NCBI GenBank assembly: GCA_037130015.1
Contig: JBAXTU010000017.1
Location: 1-16,338, forward strand
Origin: JBAXTU01 sp037130015
Lineage (GTDB): Bacteria; Patescibacteriota; Patescibacteriia; 2-01-FULL-39-33
Direction of reading: 5' to 3'
DNA: 16,338 bases
Part shown: positions 7,210-14,887 of the stretch, piece by piece
Layout of the letters: each line of letters begins with the position of its first letter
Numbering within the stretch: position 1 is the first letter of the stretch
Notes under the pieces: model-generated
Told to the model about the DNA's origin: nothing
Database searches by the model: none
What the model saw: only the letters and a program-made list of their open reading frames with translations
Position numbers and translations under genes: made by a program

Positions 7210-7785
7210 ATGAACAAAAAAAATCAAATTGAATCGTTGTTATTTATTTCTCATAAGCCGTTAAGCGCGAAAGAAATTGCCAAGCTGGTTGAGCTTGACG
7301 TTGAAGAAACACAAAAAGTATTATTAGAATTGTTTGAATCTTATGAACAAAAAGTTGGCGGTATTCGTCTGATGAAAATTGAAGACAAATACCAAATGGC
7401 CACTGATCCTGAGTCTGCAGAACTTATTAAAAAATTTATCAAGAGCGAGCTTACCGGCGAGCTTACCAAGCCATCGCTAGAAGCGCTCACAGTGATTGCT
7501 TATCGCGGGCCAATTTCCAAAGCGGAATTAGAGCTTATCCGTGGCGTGAATTGTTCCATGATTTTAAGAAATTTATTAATTCGCGGTTTGATTGATGGTG
7601 TAGAAGATAAACAAAAAAATACAGTGGTCTATAGAATTACTTTTGATTTCTTAAAATTTTTAGGACTGACAAAAGTTGAAGACTTGCCTGATTTTGAAAA
7701 ATTAAATCGCAATAATAATTTGGACAAGTTGCTCAGTGGCAATGACAGACAAATTAAAGATGAAATAACTAATTTAGCCGTTTAA
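7210..7785 (+). CDS. scpB: Segregation and condensation protein B
   Basis: A 191-residue ScpB with two winged-helix domains. The first runs from IESLLFISHKPLSAKEIAKL to YQMATDPESAELIKKF, and the second contains LTKPSLEALTVIAYRGPISK and ELIRGVNCSMILRNLL, both diagnostic. ScpB dimers bind ScpA and complete the SMC-ScpAB complex. The gene follows scpA by 6 nt and dacA begins 3 nt after its stop. No SMC gene is in the window. Confidence 0.95.
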   Translation: MNKKNQIESLLFISHKPLSAKEIAKLVELDVEETQKVLLELFESYEQKVGGIRLMKIEDKYQMATDPESAELIKKFIKSELTGELTKPSLEALTVIAYRGPISKAELELIRGVNCSMILRNLLIRGLIDGVEDKQKNTVVYRITFDFLKFLGLTKVEDLPDFEKLNRNNNLDKLLSGNDRQIKDEITNLAV

Positions 7786-7788
7786 ACC

Positions 7789-8745
7789 ATGTTTGATTTT
7801 TTTGCTAATTTATTGCTCGCTGGATTGTTTATGAATTTTTCAATTCAAAATAATCAGGTTATAGATAATTTTTCTAACAGTCATTTGCCGGAAGCCGGCT
7901 ATAGGCAAGTTGTTTCTGTGGTGCCAGAAATTGTCCAGAATCTGCCTCAGAAAAAAGTTGATGCCAGTAGTACTGGCGTGAGCGTCAGTGCTGATAGTGT
8001 TCTAGTTATTGACGCTGAGACTGGCAAAATACTTTATGCCAAAGGAACAACCGACAAGCGATCTATTGCTAGTATTACCAAACTGATGACGGCTTTGGTT
8101 TTTATGGATCATAAGCAAGACTGGGATAAAACTTGGACTATTTCGTCCACTGACTATCGCGCTGGTGCTGTCGCTTATTTGAATTCAGGTGATGTTGTTT
8201 CCACTAAGGATATTTTTTATACGGCCATGGTGGCCTCGGCCAATGAAGGCGCTGCAGCTCTCGCTCGCATTACCGGACTTAGTCAGCAAGATTTTGTCGC
8301 TGAAATGAATAAAAAAGCAGTTGATTTGGGCATGATAAATTCTCATTTTGCCGATCCAACAGGATTGGATAATAATAATGAATCAACAGCGCAAGACATT
8401 GCTATTTTGGCTCAGACTGCTTTTAATAATCCTGATATTTTTCGTGCTGTACAAACAAATAATTATCAAATAACCATTCAAAATAAAAAGCTAAGTCGAA
8501 AAATTTTTAGCACTGATAAAATTTTGGGCCAATCATTTGGTTGGGATGATAATACTTGCAAAGTAGAAGCTGGCAAAACAGGCTACATTGAAAAAGCTGG
8601 TTATTGTTTTGCTAGTCAGATAAGCGATGAACATGGCAAGAAAATAATTGTGGTGGTGCTTGGCAGTGCCACTTTGAACGATCGTTTTACTGATACCAAA
8701 AGTTTGGCCTATTGGGTTTTTAAAAATTATGAATGGCAGAATTAG
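7789..8745 (+). CDS. dacA: D-alanyl-D-alanine carboxypeptidase (peptidase S11, PBP5-like)
   Basis: A 318-residue serine D,D-carboxypeptidase that trims the terminal D-Ala of peptidoglycan stem peptides. The three catalytic motifs are intact: S95-x-x-K98 (SITK), S150-A-N152 and K263-T-G265. The N-terminal hydrophobic stretch (FFANLLLAGLFMNF) is a signal or anchor, and about 45 residues separate it from the domain. The C-terminal beta domain and amphipathic helix of E. coli PBP5 are absent, so it is a minimal form, fixed by its N-terminus or released. It begins 3 nt after scpB. The assigned symbol is by family; PbpG/DacB-type names would be equally usable. Confidence 0.88.
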   Translation: MFDFFANLLLAGLFMNFSIQNNQVIDNFSNSHLPEAGYRQVVSVVPEIVQNLPQKKVDASSTGVSVSADSVLVIDAETGKILYAKGTTDKRSIASITKLMTALVFMDHKQDWDKTWTISSTDYRAGAVAYLNSGDVVSTKDIFYTAMVASANEGAAALARITGLSQQDFVAEMNKKAVDLGMINSHFADPTGLDNNNESTAQDIAILAQTAFNNPDIFRAVQTNNYQITIQNKKLSRKIFSTDKILGQSFGWDDNTCKVEAGKTGYIEKAGYCFASQISDEHGKKIIVVVLGSATLNDRFTDTKSLAYWVFKNYEWQN

Positions 8746-8765
8746 TTTATAAATTAAAAAAATAT

Positions 8766-9527
8766 ATGCAACCAATAATAATTGCTAATTGGAAAATGAG
8801 TTTACGACCGGCCGAAGCTCGCAGACTTTTACTTTTAATGCGCACCAAATTAGTCAAAGAAAAAAATGTTGAAATAGTGATTTGTCCTTCATTTACAGAA
8901 CTGACAGCCTCGGCCAAAATTTTTAAGGGCACTAATATTGCTTGGGGCAGTCAAGATGTTTTTTGGGAAGAGTCTGGCGCTTACACCGGAGAAATTTCCG
9001 CCTTGTCATTAAAGGAATTAGGTTGCGAATATGTGATTATTGGCCACTCGGAACGCCGACGTTATTTGCATGAGTCTGATGAAATGGTGAATAAAAAAAC
9101 AGTGGCCGTAATTTCTAGCGGACTCACACCAATTGTGTGTGTGGGCGAAACTCTCAGTGAACGCCAAGAAGGTCAAACCGAGCAGATTATTACGCGACAG
9201 ATTAAAGGAGCTTTTAATAATATTGATTTAGAAAGTGGTGAAAAAGTGGTGGTGGCATACGAACCTGTATGGGCTATTGGCACTGGCAAAGCGACCAGCA
9301 GTGCGGATGCGGAAGCTGTTTTTAGTCTGATTCATGATATTTTGTTGGATTTGTGGTCATTGACCATTATTAAAAATAATGTTAAATTTGTGTATGGTGG
9401 CAGTGTGGATAGTCAAACAGCCAAGCCTTTTATATCTGGGTCTTTATGTAATGGTTTTTTGGTTGGCGGTGCCAGTTTAAAACCTTTAGAATTTGCAAAA
9501 ATCAGTCAATTATTAAATTCAAAATAA
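8766..9527 (+). CDS. tpiA: Triosephosphate isomerase
   Basis: A 253-residue glycolytic TIM barrel that interconverts dihydroxyacetone phosphate and glyceraldehyde 3-phosphate. Catalytic residues are present: N8 and K10 (ANWKM), H94 (IIGHSERR) and E166 (AYEPVWAIGTG), with the phosphate loop YGGSV at 210-214. An ATG at 8733 would add 11 residues and overlap dacA. I prefer 8766 because TIM proteins start a few residues before the NWKM motif. The stop TAA overlaps the ATG of the aldolase gene by one base, so translation of the pair is probably coupled. Confidence 0.95.
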   Translation: MQPIIIANWKMSLRPAEARRLLLLMRTKLVKEKNVEIVICPSFTELTASAKIFKGTNIAWGSQDVFWEESGAYTGEISALSLKELGCEYVIIGHSERRRYLHESDEMVNKKTVAVISSGLTPIVCVGETLSERQEGQTEQIITRQIKGAFNNIDLESGEKVVVAYEPVWAIGTGKATSSADAEAVFSLIHDILLDLWSLTIIKNNVKFVYGGSVDSQTAKPFISGSLCNGFLVGGASLKPLEFAKISQLLNSK

Positions 9528-10396
9528 TGATCGTCCACATTAAAAAAATTATCGGGAGCGTGAATCGCGGGCAATATGCCATTGGTGCTTTTAATACTTA
9601 TAATTTAGAATCAACCATTGCTATTTTGCGAGCGGCTGAGGCTGCCAAGTCACCGGCTATTATTCAGATTTCAGAAGCCACGGTTAAATATGCAGGGTTA
9701 GAAACAATTTTTGCTATCATTGAAAAAGTTGCTAAAGCCGAATTAAAAAAAGTGCCGGTGGCCATTCATTTGGATCATGGCAAAGATTTAAAATTAATCA
9801 GTGAATGTATAAAAGTTGGGTTGTCATCTGTACATATGGATGCCTCAGCTTTACCTTTTGAGGAAAATATTGCCACCACTAAAAAAGCAGTCCAAATGGG
9901 TCATGCTAAGGGTGTGTGGGTGCAAGGCGAGCTTGGTTGTTTGTTTGGCAAGGAGGGAATGTCTAAAGCTGATTTACCAAAAGATAGGACTGCTTTTATG
10001 ACCGACCCCAGCAAGGCTTCTGAATTTGTGAAGCGAACAGGTATTGATACATTAGCTGTAGCCGTAGGCACTATCCATGGATTTTTTGAAGGTGAGGAAA
10101 AAATTGATTTTGGGCGGTTGTCACAAATTGTCAAAAATGTAAGATTACCTCTAGTGCTTCATGGTGGCAGTGGTGTTAGTGATGTGCAAATAAAAAAAGC
10201 TGTAGCCGGTGGTGTTGGTATTATTAATATTGATACTGAACTTCGCATGGCTTTTACCGAAACTCTCAGGCAGACTCTTAAAAAAGAAAAAGAATTTTAT
10301 GATCCGCGAAAACTTTTGTTGCCTTCAATTGATGCTGTAAGTCAAAAAGCTCAAGCTAAAATGGCTATGTTTGGCAGTGCTGGTAAAATAAAATAA
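9527..10396 (+). CDS. fba: Class II fructose-bisphosphate aldolase
   Basis: A 289-residue zinc aldolase that cleaves fructose 1,6-bisphosphate to the triose phosphates used by TpiA. HLDHG (81-85) supplies catalytic D83 and Zn ligand H84. The other Zn ligands are H184 (GTIHGFFEG) and H212 (LHGGSG). E135 in GELG and the NIDTELR segment are also class II signatures. The short GatY/KbaY-like form also fits tagatose-bisphosphate aldolase; pairing with tpiA favours a glycolytic role. ATG at 9527-9529 overlaps the tpiA TAA (TAATG). Confidence 0.93.
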   Translation: MIVHIKKIIGSVNRGQYAIGAFNTYNLESTIAILRAAEAAKSPAIIQISEATVKYAGLETIFAIIEKVAKAELKKVPVAIHLDHGKDLKLISECIKVGLSSVHMDASALPFEENIATTKKAVQMGHAKGVWVQGELGCLFGKEGMSKADLPKDRTAFMTDPSKASEFVKRTGIDTLAVAVGTIHGFFEGEEKIDFGRLSQIVKNVRLPLVLHGGSGVSDVQIKKAVAGGVGIINIDTELRMAFTETLRQTLKKEKEFYDPRKLLLPSIDAVSQKAQAKMAMFGSAGKIK

Positions 10397-10405
10397 ATAT
10401 AATAT

Positions 10406-11269
10406 ATGTGGCTGATAATAATTTTAATTTTAATAATTGCATTTTGTGGCTTGGGAGTTTTTTATTTATTTTTTAAGAAATTGCCGGATATTAAAAATTT
10501 GAATATTAATTCTTTGACTGAAGTTAAACAATTAGAAACCAAAGCTAAAATTCTACAAGCCAAGTTGATGCGTGATAGCAGTGAAGTAAGAAAAAAAATG
10601 GGAGTATTTTTTGGAAAGGAAAAAAATATTTTTTATTCTTGGTTACATAAGACCAAAGCTAAGGCTCAAAAGTTAGAAGCTCAATATGCAAAAGAAAAAA
10701 CTGAACCCGAGGAGTTGTTTACCAAAGAAGAGTTGTTGGAAGAAGGTGAGAGCTTGCTTAAAAAAGATGATTTTGTGGCGGCTGAAAAAAAATTAATTGA
10801 AGTGATTTCTCTAGACAAAAAAAATGTAGAGGCTTATGAAATGTTGGGAGAATTATATTTTGAAAATAAAAATTATGATCAGGCCGAGGAGATTTATAAA
10901 TATCTGATTAAGCTTTCTACTATTGATTATGGCGCTCTTTCAGAAAATGCCAATTTTAAAAATGGCGCCATGTTAGAAGCAGAGACCGATTTTTTGAGTT
11001 CGCTGGAAGTGGATAATAAGATTGCTGTTTATTATAGCGATTTGGCTGAAGTGTACGAAGTGACTGACAAAGATGATAATGCCATTGATTGTTATCTTAA
11101 AGCCAGCTCCATTGAGCCTAATAACCCTAAATATTTGGACAAGATTATTGATTTGGCTATTCAGTTGGAAGACAGAGGATTGGCTAAAAAAACTTTCAAT
11201 CGTTTGCGTGAAATTAATCCTGAAAATGGCAAATTAGAGGAGTTAAGGGTTGCTATTGAAAAACTTTAA
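10406..11269 (+). CDS. Membrane-anchored TPR protein
   Basis: A 287-residue protein: one N-terminal membrane helix (about 2-24), then a charged, Lys/Glu-rich helical region (about 38-105, likely coiled coil). TPR-like helical repeats run from about 110 to 285, including FVAAEKKLIEVISLDKKN, VEAYEMLGELYFENKNYDQA and AVYYSDLAEVYE. The short N-terminal side before the helix suggests the repeat domain faces the cytosol, though topology is not certain. TPR domains are protein-binding scaffolds; partners are unknown. Its start is 9 nt after fba, so it is likely in the same transcript. No SD is seen. Confidence 0.8.
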   Translation: MWLIIILILIIAFCGLGVFYLFFKKLPDIKNLNINSLTEVKQLETKAKILQAKLMRDSSEVRKKMGVFFGKEKNIFYSWLHKTKAKAQKLEAQYAKEKTEPEELFTKEELLEEGESLLKKDDFVAAEKKLIEVISLDKKNVEAYEMLGELYFENKNYDQAEEIYKYLIKLSTIDYGALSENANFKNGAMLEAETDFLSSLEVDNKIAVYYSDLAEVYEVTDKDDNAIDCYLKASSIEPNNPKYLDKIIDLAIQLEDRGLAKKTFNRLREINPENGKLEELRVAIEKL

Positions 11270-11284
11270 GATATTTGCTAAACT
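11256..11284 (+). promoter_or_regulatory. Putative promoter for the tRNA-Thr/tRNA-Tyr pair
   Basis: TTGAAA (11256-11261) and TAAACT (11279-11284) are spaced 17 nt apart, with an upstream TG (extended -10, TGCTAAACT). The -35 lies in the end of the TPR gene. It would start transcription around 11291, about 40 nt before tRNA-Thr. The -10 is imperfect, so confidence is moderate. Confidence 0.45.
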
Positions 11285-11332
11285 GTAATAGTTGTTTTTG
11301 AGAGTTTGCTTTAGGTGATTTTTCCTGCGTAT

Positions 11333-11405
11333 GCCGTTGTAGCTCAGTTGGTAGAGCAACTCCATGGTAAGGAGTAGGTCTGCGGTTCGAATCCGCACAA
11401 CGGCT
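11333..11405 (+). tRNA. tRNA-Thr(GGT)
   Basis: A complete 73-nt cloverleaf. The acceptor stem pairs GCCGTTG with CAACGGC, and the D-stem is GCTC/GAGC. The anticodon arm is ACTCC-ATGGTAA-GGAGT with anticodon GGT, and the T-arm is TGCGG-TTCGAAT-CCGCA. The discriminator is T and CCA is not encoded. Confidence 0.97.
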
Positions 11406-11410
11406 CAAAT

Positions 11411-11490
11411 CGAGTTAAAAGTCAAAAAGTTTGTAAAGTTTATAAAGAAATTCTTTATGAACTTTTAACTTTAAAAACTTTATAAACTCG
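11411..11490. repeat. AT-rich imperfect inverted repeat between two tRNA genes
   Basis: The 90-nt spacer between tRNA-Thr and tRNA-Tyr is almost wholly an imperfect inverted repeat centred near 11450. The ends CGAGTT (11411-11416) and AACTCG (11485-11490) pair, as does the core ATAAAG (11442-11447) with CTTTAT (11453-11458). Further partial pairing runs along the arms (TAAAGTTT with the AACTTTA-like opposite strand), with a mismatched middle. In RNA it could fold into one long hairpin separating the tRNAs, possibly aiding processing. It could also be a decayed small mobile repeat. Confidence 0.6.
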
Positions 11491-11495
11491 TATTT

Positions 11496-11580
11496 GGGTC
11501 GATACCAAAGCGGTCAACTGGGGCAGACTGTAAATCTGCTGGCTTCGCCTTCGAAGGTTCGAATCCTTCTCGGCCCACCA
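11496..11580 (+). tRNA. tRNA-Tyr(GTA)
   Basis: An 85-nt class II tRNA with a long variable arm. Acceptor GGGTCGA pairs with TCGGCCC (one T-G wobble). The anticodon arm GCAGA-CTGTAAA-TCTGC has anticodon GTA, and the T-loop is TTCGAAT. The discriminator is A, and CCA is encoded (11578-11580), unlike the other tRNAs in this window. Confidence 0.97.
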
Positions 11581-11583
11581 ATT

Positions 11584-11616
11584 AAAGAGCAAATCATTTG
11601 CTCTTTTTTGTTTTTT
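11584..11616 (+). terminator. Rho-independent terminator after tRNA-Tyr
   Basis: A 10-bp stem AAAGAGCAAA / TTTGCTCTTT with a TCA loop is followed by TTTGTTTTTT. It is only 3 nt after the tRNA CCA and closes the tRNA-Thr/tRNA-Tyr transcript. Confidence 0.88.
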
Positions 11617-11623
11617 AAAGCCA

Positions 11624-11652
11624 TTGACAAAATTATAGCAATAAAGTATTAT
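11624..11652 (+). promoter_or_regulatory. Near-consensus promoter for the hybrid histidine kinase
   Basis: TTGACA (11624-11629, perfect) and TATTAT (11647-11652, 5 of 6) are separated by exactly 17 nt. It lies just downstream of the tRNA terminator, and the predicted start near 11659 leaves a leader of about 120 nt before the kinase ATG. It is the strongest promoter in the window. Confidence 0.8.
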
Positions 11653-11658
11653 TCTAAG

Positions 11659-11781
11659 TTAGCAGTAGCTCTTTAACAATTAAAAGAGAGTAATTGGCGT
11701 GGCCTGTGGCCGGTCAATTTTGGCATAATTGTGAGATATAGATGTCGCTAAAGCTATGACTTAGCGAAAAAGGAGACAGAA
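11659..11781 (+). promoter_or_regulatory. Structured 5' leader with a boxA-like element
   Basis: The leader between the promoter and the kinase ATG contains GCTCTTTAACAA (11668-11679), identical to the core of the E. coli rRNA antitermination boxA. Three potential hairpins follow. The first is CTCTTT/AAAGAG (11669-11688), overlapping boxA. The second is AATTG...GGCC-TGT-GGCC...CAATT (11692-11719), and the third is TCGCTAA/TTAGCGA (11745-11767), ending 3 nt before the SD AAGGAG (11770-11775), which is 6 nt before ATG 11782. Leaders this long are absent elsewhere in this compact window. It may be a cis-regulatory RNA or a relic of an rRNA-type leader; no known riboswitch class is recognised. 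Confidence 0.5.
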
Positions 11782-13689
11782 ATGAAAGAGATAGATGAGC
11801 TGAGTAGTAGTAGTAGTTGGTTCAGAGGAGTTTTTGATCACATGGACGAAGGCGTTGCTTTTTGCCGGATGATCTTTAACGAAAAAGACGAACCAGAAGA
11901 TTGGGAATATTTGGCGGTCAATAAGGCTTTTCAATCCTTGGTCGGTTTTGTTGATGTTATTAATAAGCGAGTGACCGAAGTCATTCCCGATATCAAGGAA
12001 ACCAACCCGGAAATTTTTGAAATTTATGGTCGCGTGGCCATGACTGGCAAGCCAGAAAAGTTTGAAAGGTTTTTGCCAACTTTAAGTCAATGGTTTGATG
12101 TTTCGGCGTACAGCCCGAAAAAAGGATTTTTTGTGGCGATATTTAATTTAACCACAAAAATCAAACAAGCGGAAAAAGAAATCAAGGAACAGCACAGGTT
12201 AAGTGAGTTATTGCTTGATTCTTTGCCACATCCGGCCATGTTGATTCAGGGTAAAAACCGGATCGTTTTAGCCGTCAATAAAACCGCCTTAGATTTGGGA
12301 GTGAAAGTTGGCGGGCATTGTTGGCGGGATTTTGGCAAAGCGTTATACATTTCCGAAGAGGAAAAAAATATCGCTGAATCAAATCCCGATCCAATTCTTG
12401 ATCGGCAGATTGCTTGCAGTTTTTGTCAGGGTGATGATTGTTTGCAAAAAGATCCAAAACAAAATAATCCTGAGATTCATTCGCTTGGCGCAGTCTTTGA
12501 CACCTATTGGATCAAAATTGATGACGATGTTTATTTGCATTATACTATAGACATTACCGAACGTAAGTCGGCGGAAAAGGCTCTGATCAAATCCGAGCGA
12601 TTGTCGGCTGTAGGCGAAATGGCCTCGGGTATGGCCCATGATTTTAATAACAGTCTACAGGTTATCTTTGGTAATTTGGAGATGGCTTTATCAGTGCCTG
12701 ATCTGCCACAAGAAGTGCTAGATTTTATTGAAGGCGCTAAATCCGCCACCAATAATTCCGTCACCAGTGTTCGTAACCTGCAAAGGTTTGCTAGAAAATT
12801 GGGCAATGTCAGCCTGGTGCCGGTTGATTTAAATAAAATCCTAGACGAAACCGTCGCTAGTTCCAGGCCGATGTGGAAGAATGACGCGGCTCAGAATGGG
12901 TTGCATTTTTCTTTTGCAAGGATATACGGCAATATTGGTTTTGTTAGTGGTAATGAAGGCGACTTGAGCAATGTTTTTTACAATCTGATAAAAAATGCTA
13001 TTGAGGCTATGCCCGGTGGCGGACTCATTACCATTGAGACCAGTGTTTTGAATCAGGAAGTTATGGTCAGATTTAGTGACACAGGTATTGGTATGAGCGA
13101 AGAAGTGCAAAAAAGCATTTTTCAGCCATATTTTTCAACCAAAGGTCCTAGTCATGAACGAGGTTTCGGCCTTAGTAATGTTCATTCAATCATGGCGAGT
13201 CATGGCGGAAGAATATTGGTTAAAGAATCAGTGGTTGGCCAAGGCACGACCTTTGAATTGATTTTCCCTGTCATTAATGTAATGCCACTCAAGTCAATTG
13301 AATCAAATGTGACTAATTGTCAAACACCAGCTAAAGTTTTATGGGTTGATGATGAGGAGCCGATTAGGAATTTGGCCAAATTGTGTTTGAAAAGGTTCGG
13401 GCATACGGCCGAGGTTGCCGATAGTGGAGAAGCGGCGCTTGAACTTTTACAGTATAATCAGTACGACTTGTTGGTCACTGATATTTCTATGGAGGGGATT
13501 AGTGGCTGGCAATTAGCCGAGGTGATTAAGGGTAAGTTTCCTGAAATGAGAATAGCCGTTATTTCCGGCTATGGTGCGGAAATTACCACTGAAAAAATCC
13601 AAAGCTACGGCGTTGATTATGTGCTTTGCAAGCCAGTCAGCAAAAAAGAGATTGGCGATTTGGTTGATAAGGCCATGCAGTCAAAATAG
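11782..13689 (+). CDS. Soluble hybrid sensor histidine kinase (PAS-PAS-HisKA-HATPase-REC)
   Basis: A 635-residue signal-transduction protein with no membrane segment. PAS 1 spans about 12-125, and PAS 2 about 140-262, ending at YLHYTIDITERK. PAS 2 holds C180 (GGHCWRDFG) and a C212-x2-C215-x4-C220 cluster, possibly a metal, heme or redox site. HisKA has the phospho-acceptor H286 (MAHDFNN). HATPase_c has the N-box (NLIKNAIEA, 401-409), DTGIG (433-437) and GFGLS (461-465). The C-terminal receiver domain has D523-D524, phospho-acceptor D567, S595 and K617. It autophosphorylates and passes phosphate to its own REC. No output regulator or HPt is near. Strong promoter, SD, terminator and different base use suggest acquisition from a non-CPR bacterium, perhaps a deltaproteobacterium. 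Confidence 0.92.
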   Translation: MKEIDELSSSSSWFRGVFDHMDEGVAFCRMIFNEKDEPEDWEYLAVNKAFQSLVGFVDVINKRVTEVIPDIKETNPEIFEIYGRVAMTGKPEKFERFLPTLSQWFDVSAYSPKKGFFVAIFNLTTKIKQAEKEIKEQHRLSELLLDSLPHPAMLIQGKNRIVLAVNKTALDLGVKVGGHCWRDFGKALYISEEEKNIAESNPDPILDRQIACSFCQGDDCLQKDPKQNNPEIHSLGAVFDTYWIKIDDDVYLHYTIDITERKSAEKALIKSERLSAVGEMASGMAHDFNNSLQVIFGNLEMALSVPDLPQEVLDFIEGAKSATNNSVTSVRNLQRFARKLGNVSLVPVDLNKILDETVASSRPMWKNDAAQNGLHFSFARIYGNIGFVSGNEGDLSNVFYNLIKNAIEAMPGGGLITIETSVLNQEVMVRFSDTGIGMSEEVQKSIFQPYFSTKGPSHERGFGLSNVHSIMASHGGRILVKESVVGQGTTFELIFPVINVMPLKSIESNVTNCQTPAKVLWVDDEEPIRNLAKLCLKRFGHTAEVADSGEAALELLQYNQYDLLVTDISMEGISGWQLAEVIKGKFPEMRIAVISGYGAEITTEKIQSYGVDYVLCKPVSKKEIGDLVDKAMQSK

Positions 13690-13711
13690 TTAGTTGTACT
13701 TTCATTCTATT

Positions 13712-13745
13712 AACCTGATGTCATAAATGATGTCAGGTTTTTTTA
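13712..13745 (+). terminator. Rho-independent terminator after the histidine kinase
   Basis: AACCTGA (13712-13718) pairs with TCAGGTT (13733-13739), with further TCAT/ATGA pairing inside, and a run of seven Ts overlaps the 3' end of the stem. It isolates the kinase as a single-gene unit. Confidence 0.85.
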
Positions 13746-13754
13746 TTGTTTTAT

Positions 13755-13783
13755 TTGCCAAAAGCACATAAATTTTCTATAAT
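13755..13783 (+). promoter_or_regulatory. Promoter for the polysaccharide deacetylase
   Basis: TTGCCA (13755-13760) and a perfect TATAAT (13778-13783) have a 17-nt spacer, the same layout as the aspS promoter. It lies between the kinase terminator and ATG 13807, with a leader of under 20 nt. Confidence 0.75.
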
Positions 13784-13806
13784 AATAGAAATAAATTAAA
13801 TTAATA

Positions 13807-14682
13807 ATGAAAAAAATAGCTAATTTTAGAATTGTATTTTTTTTGATTGGTATTTTGATTTTTGTGGCTGTTTTTTTGTGTTCTAATTTTTCTTTAGCTA
13901 AAACAATTTCAACTCCTTCAACAAAAATAAAAGTTGAAAGCTTGGATTTTTGCGATAATGGTTTGTTTAAAATTAGATTGCCAATACTGATGTATCATCA
14001 TATTGGATCAAACCCAAATCCTGAGAATACTCCGGCCGAAGGATTATATACGCCAATTAATATTTTTGAAAACCAGTTGGCGCTTATAAAAGAGGCCAAT
14101 ATTAATTCAATAACGGTCAGGGAAGCTGGAGAAATAATGCTTGCCAAGCAAGATTTATCAGGCAAAAGCATCGTTCTCACTTTTGATGATGGCTATGATG
14201 ATTTTTATACCAATGCTTATCCGCTACTTAAAAAATATCAGCTTAAAGGGGTACTATATGTGATCACTGATTTTGTGGGTCAGCCTGGTTATATCACGGC
14301 TAGCCAGGCCAAAGAAATGGCCGAGAGTGGTGTGGTGGAAATTGCCAGTCACACACTCAATCATCCTGATATGAAGCAATTAAACAGCAAAGATGCCCTA
14401 AAACAACTGGTTGAAAGTAAAGCTAATTTGGAAAAAATAATAGGTCAAAAAGTTTATGATTTTGCTTTTCCTTATGGTTTTTTTAGACATAATGAGTTGC
14501 AATTGGTCAGAAAAGCAGGCTACTTGACTTCGGCGTCTACTTTGCCAGGCTTGTTGCAATATTCTAATAATCGTTTTTATCTGTTTAGAGAACGTCCAGG
14601 AAGACGTGAAGGGCAAGAATTTTCTCATTGGCTTTCGGTGTTAGAAGGAGAAAAGGCGACTACTACTGTTAAATTGAAATAA
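13807..14682 (+). CDS. Exported polysaccharide deacetylase (NodB domain, CE4)
   Basis: A 291-residue protein with a signal peptide or membrane anchor at about 8-30. The mature part opens with LPILMYHHIG (59-68), usual in this subfamily. NodB motif 1 is TFDDG (125-129, with D127-D128). Motif 2 is SHTLNHPDM with metal ligands H182 and H186. Motif 3 is FAFPYGFF (219-226). Family members remove N-acetyl groups from peptidoglycan, chitin-like polymers or exopolysaccharide outside the cytosol; the substrate cannot be told here. It has its own promoter and stands alone between the kinase and a tRNA cluster. No SD is evident. Family call is strong. Confidence 0.9.
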   Translation: MKKIANFRIVFFLIGILIFVAVFLCSNFSLAKTISTPSTKIKVESLDFCDNGLFKIRLPILMYHHIGSNPNPENTPAEGLYTPINIFENQLALIKEANINSITVREAGEIMLAKQDLSGKSIVLTFDDGYDDFYTNAYPLLKKYQLKGVLYVITDFVGQPGYITASQAKEMAESGVVEIASHTLNHPDMKQLNSKDALKQLVESKANLEKIIGQKVYDFAFPYGFFRHNELQLVRKAGYLTSASTLPGLLQYSNNRFYLFRERPGRREGQEFSHWLSVLEGEKATTTVKLK

Positions 14683-14714
14683 ATTCCCATTTTTTGCTTA
14701 TTTGTCAATAATAG

Positions 14715-14743
14715 TTGATTTATTCTAGCTTTTATGTTAATAT
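14715..14743 (+). promoter_or_regulatory. Promoter for the tRNA-Thr, rpmG, tRNA-Trp cluster
   Basis: TTGATT (14715-14720) and TAATAT (14738-14743) are spaced 17 nt, with TG before the -10 (TGTTAATAT, extended -10). The tRNA-Thr starts 40 nt downstream, and the short gaps in the cluster suggest a single transcript. Confidence 0.55.
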
Positions 14744-14782
14744 ATTGGGGTTCGGACAGGTAGTTCCAGCTAGGCATTTATT

Positions 14783-14855
14783 GCCAACTTAGCTCAGTTG
14801 GTAGAGCAACGGTTTTGTAAACCGTAGGTCGTCGGTTCGAACCCGACAGTTGGCT
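14783..14855 (+). tRNA. tRNA-Thr(TGT)
   Basis: A complete 73-nt cloverleaf: acceptor GCCAACT/AGTTGGC, D-stem GCTC/GAGC, and anticodon arm ACGGT-TTTGTAA-ACCGT with anticodon TGT. The T-arm is GTCGG-TTCGAAC-CCGAC and the discriminator is T, without an encoded CCA. It is the isoacceptor partner of the tRNA-Thr(GGT) at 11333. Confidence 0.97.
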
Positions 14856-14887
14856 TAGTTAAAAAAATTAAGAATTAATTTTATTTT

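Noticed and set aside
8733..8765. Upstream ATG for tpiA
   Set aside because: It would add 11 residues before the NWKM motif and overlap dacA; ATG 8766 matches the family start.
10396..10405. TATAAT right before the TPR gene start
   Set aside because: It abuts the ATG, has no -35, and is expected by chance in AT-rich spacers.
11494..11676. Plus-strand frame of 60 codons over tRNA-Tyr
   Set aside because: It runs through the tRNA, its terminator and the kinase promoter; not a gene.
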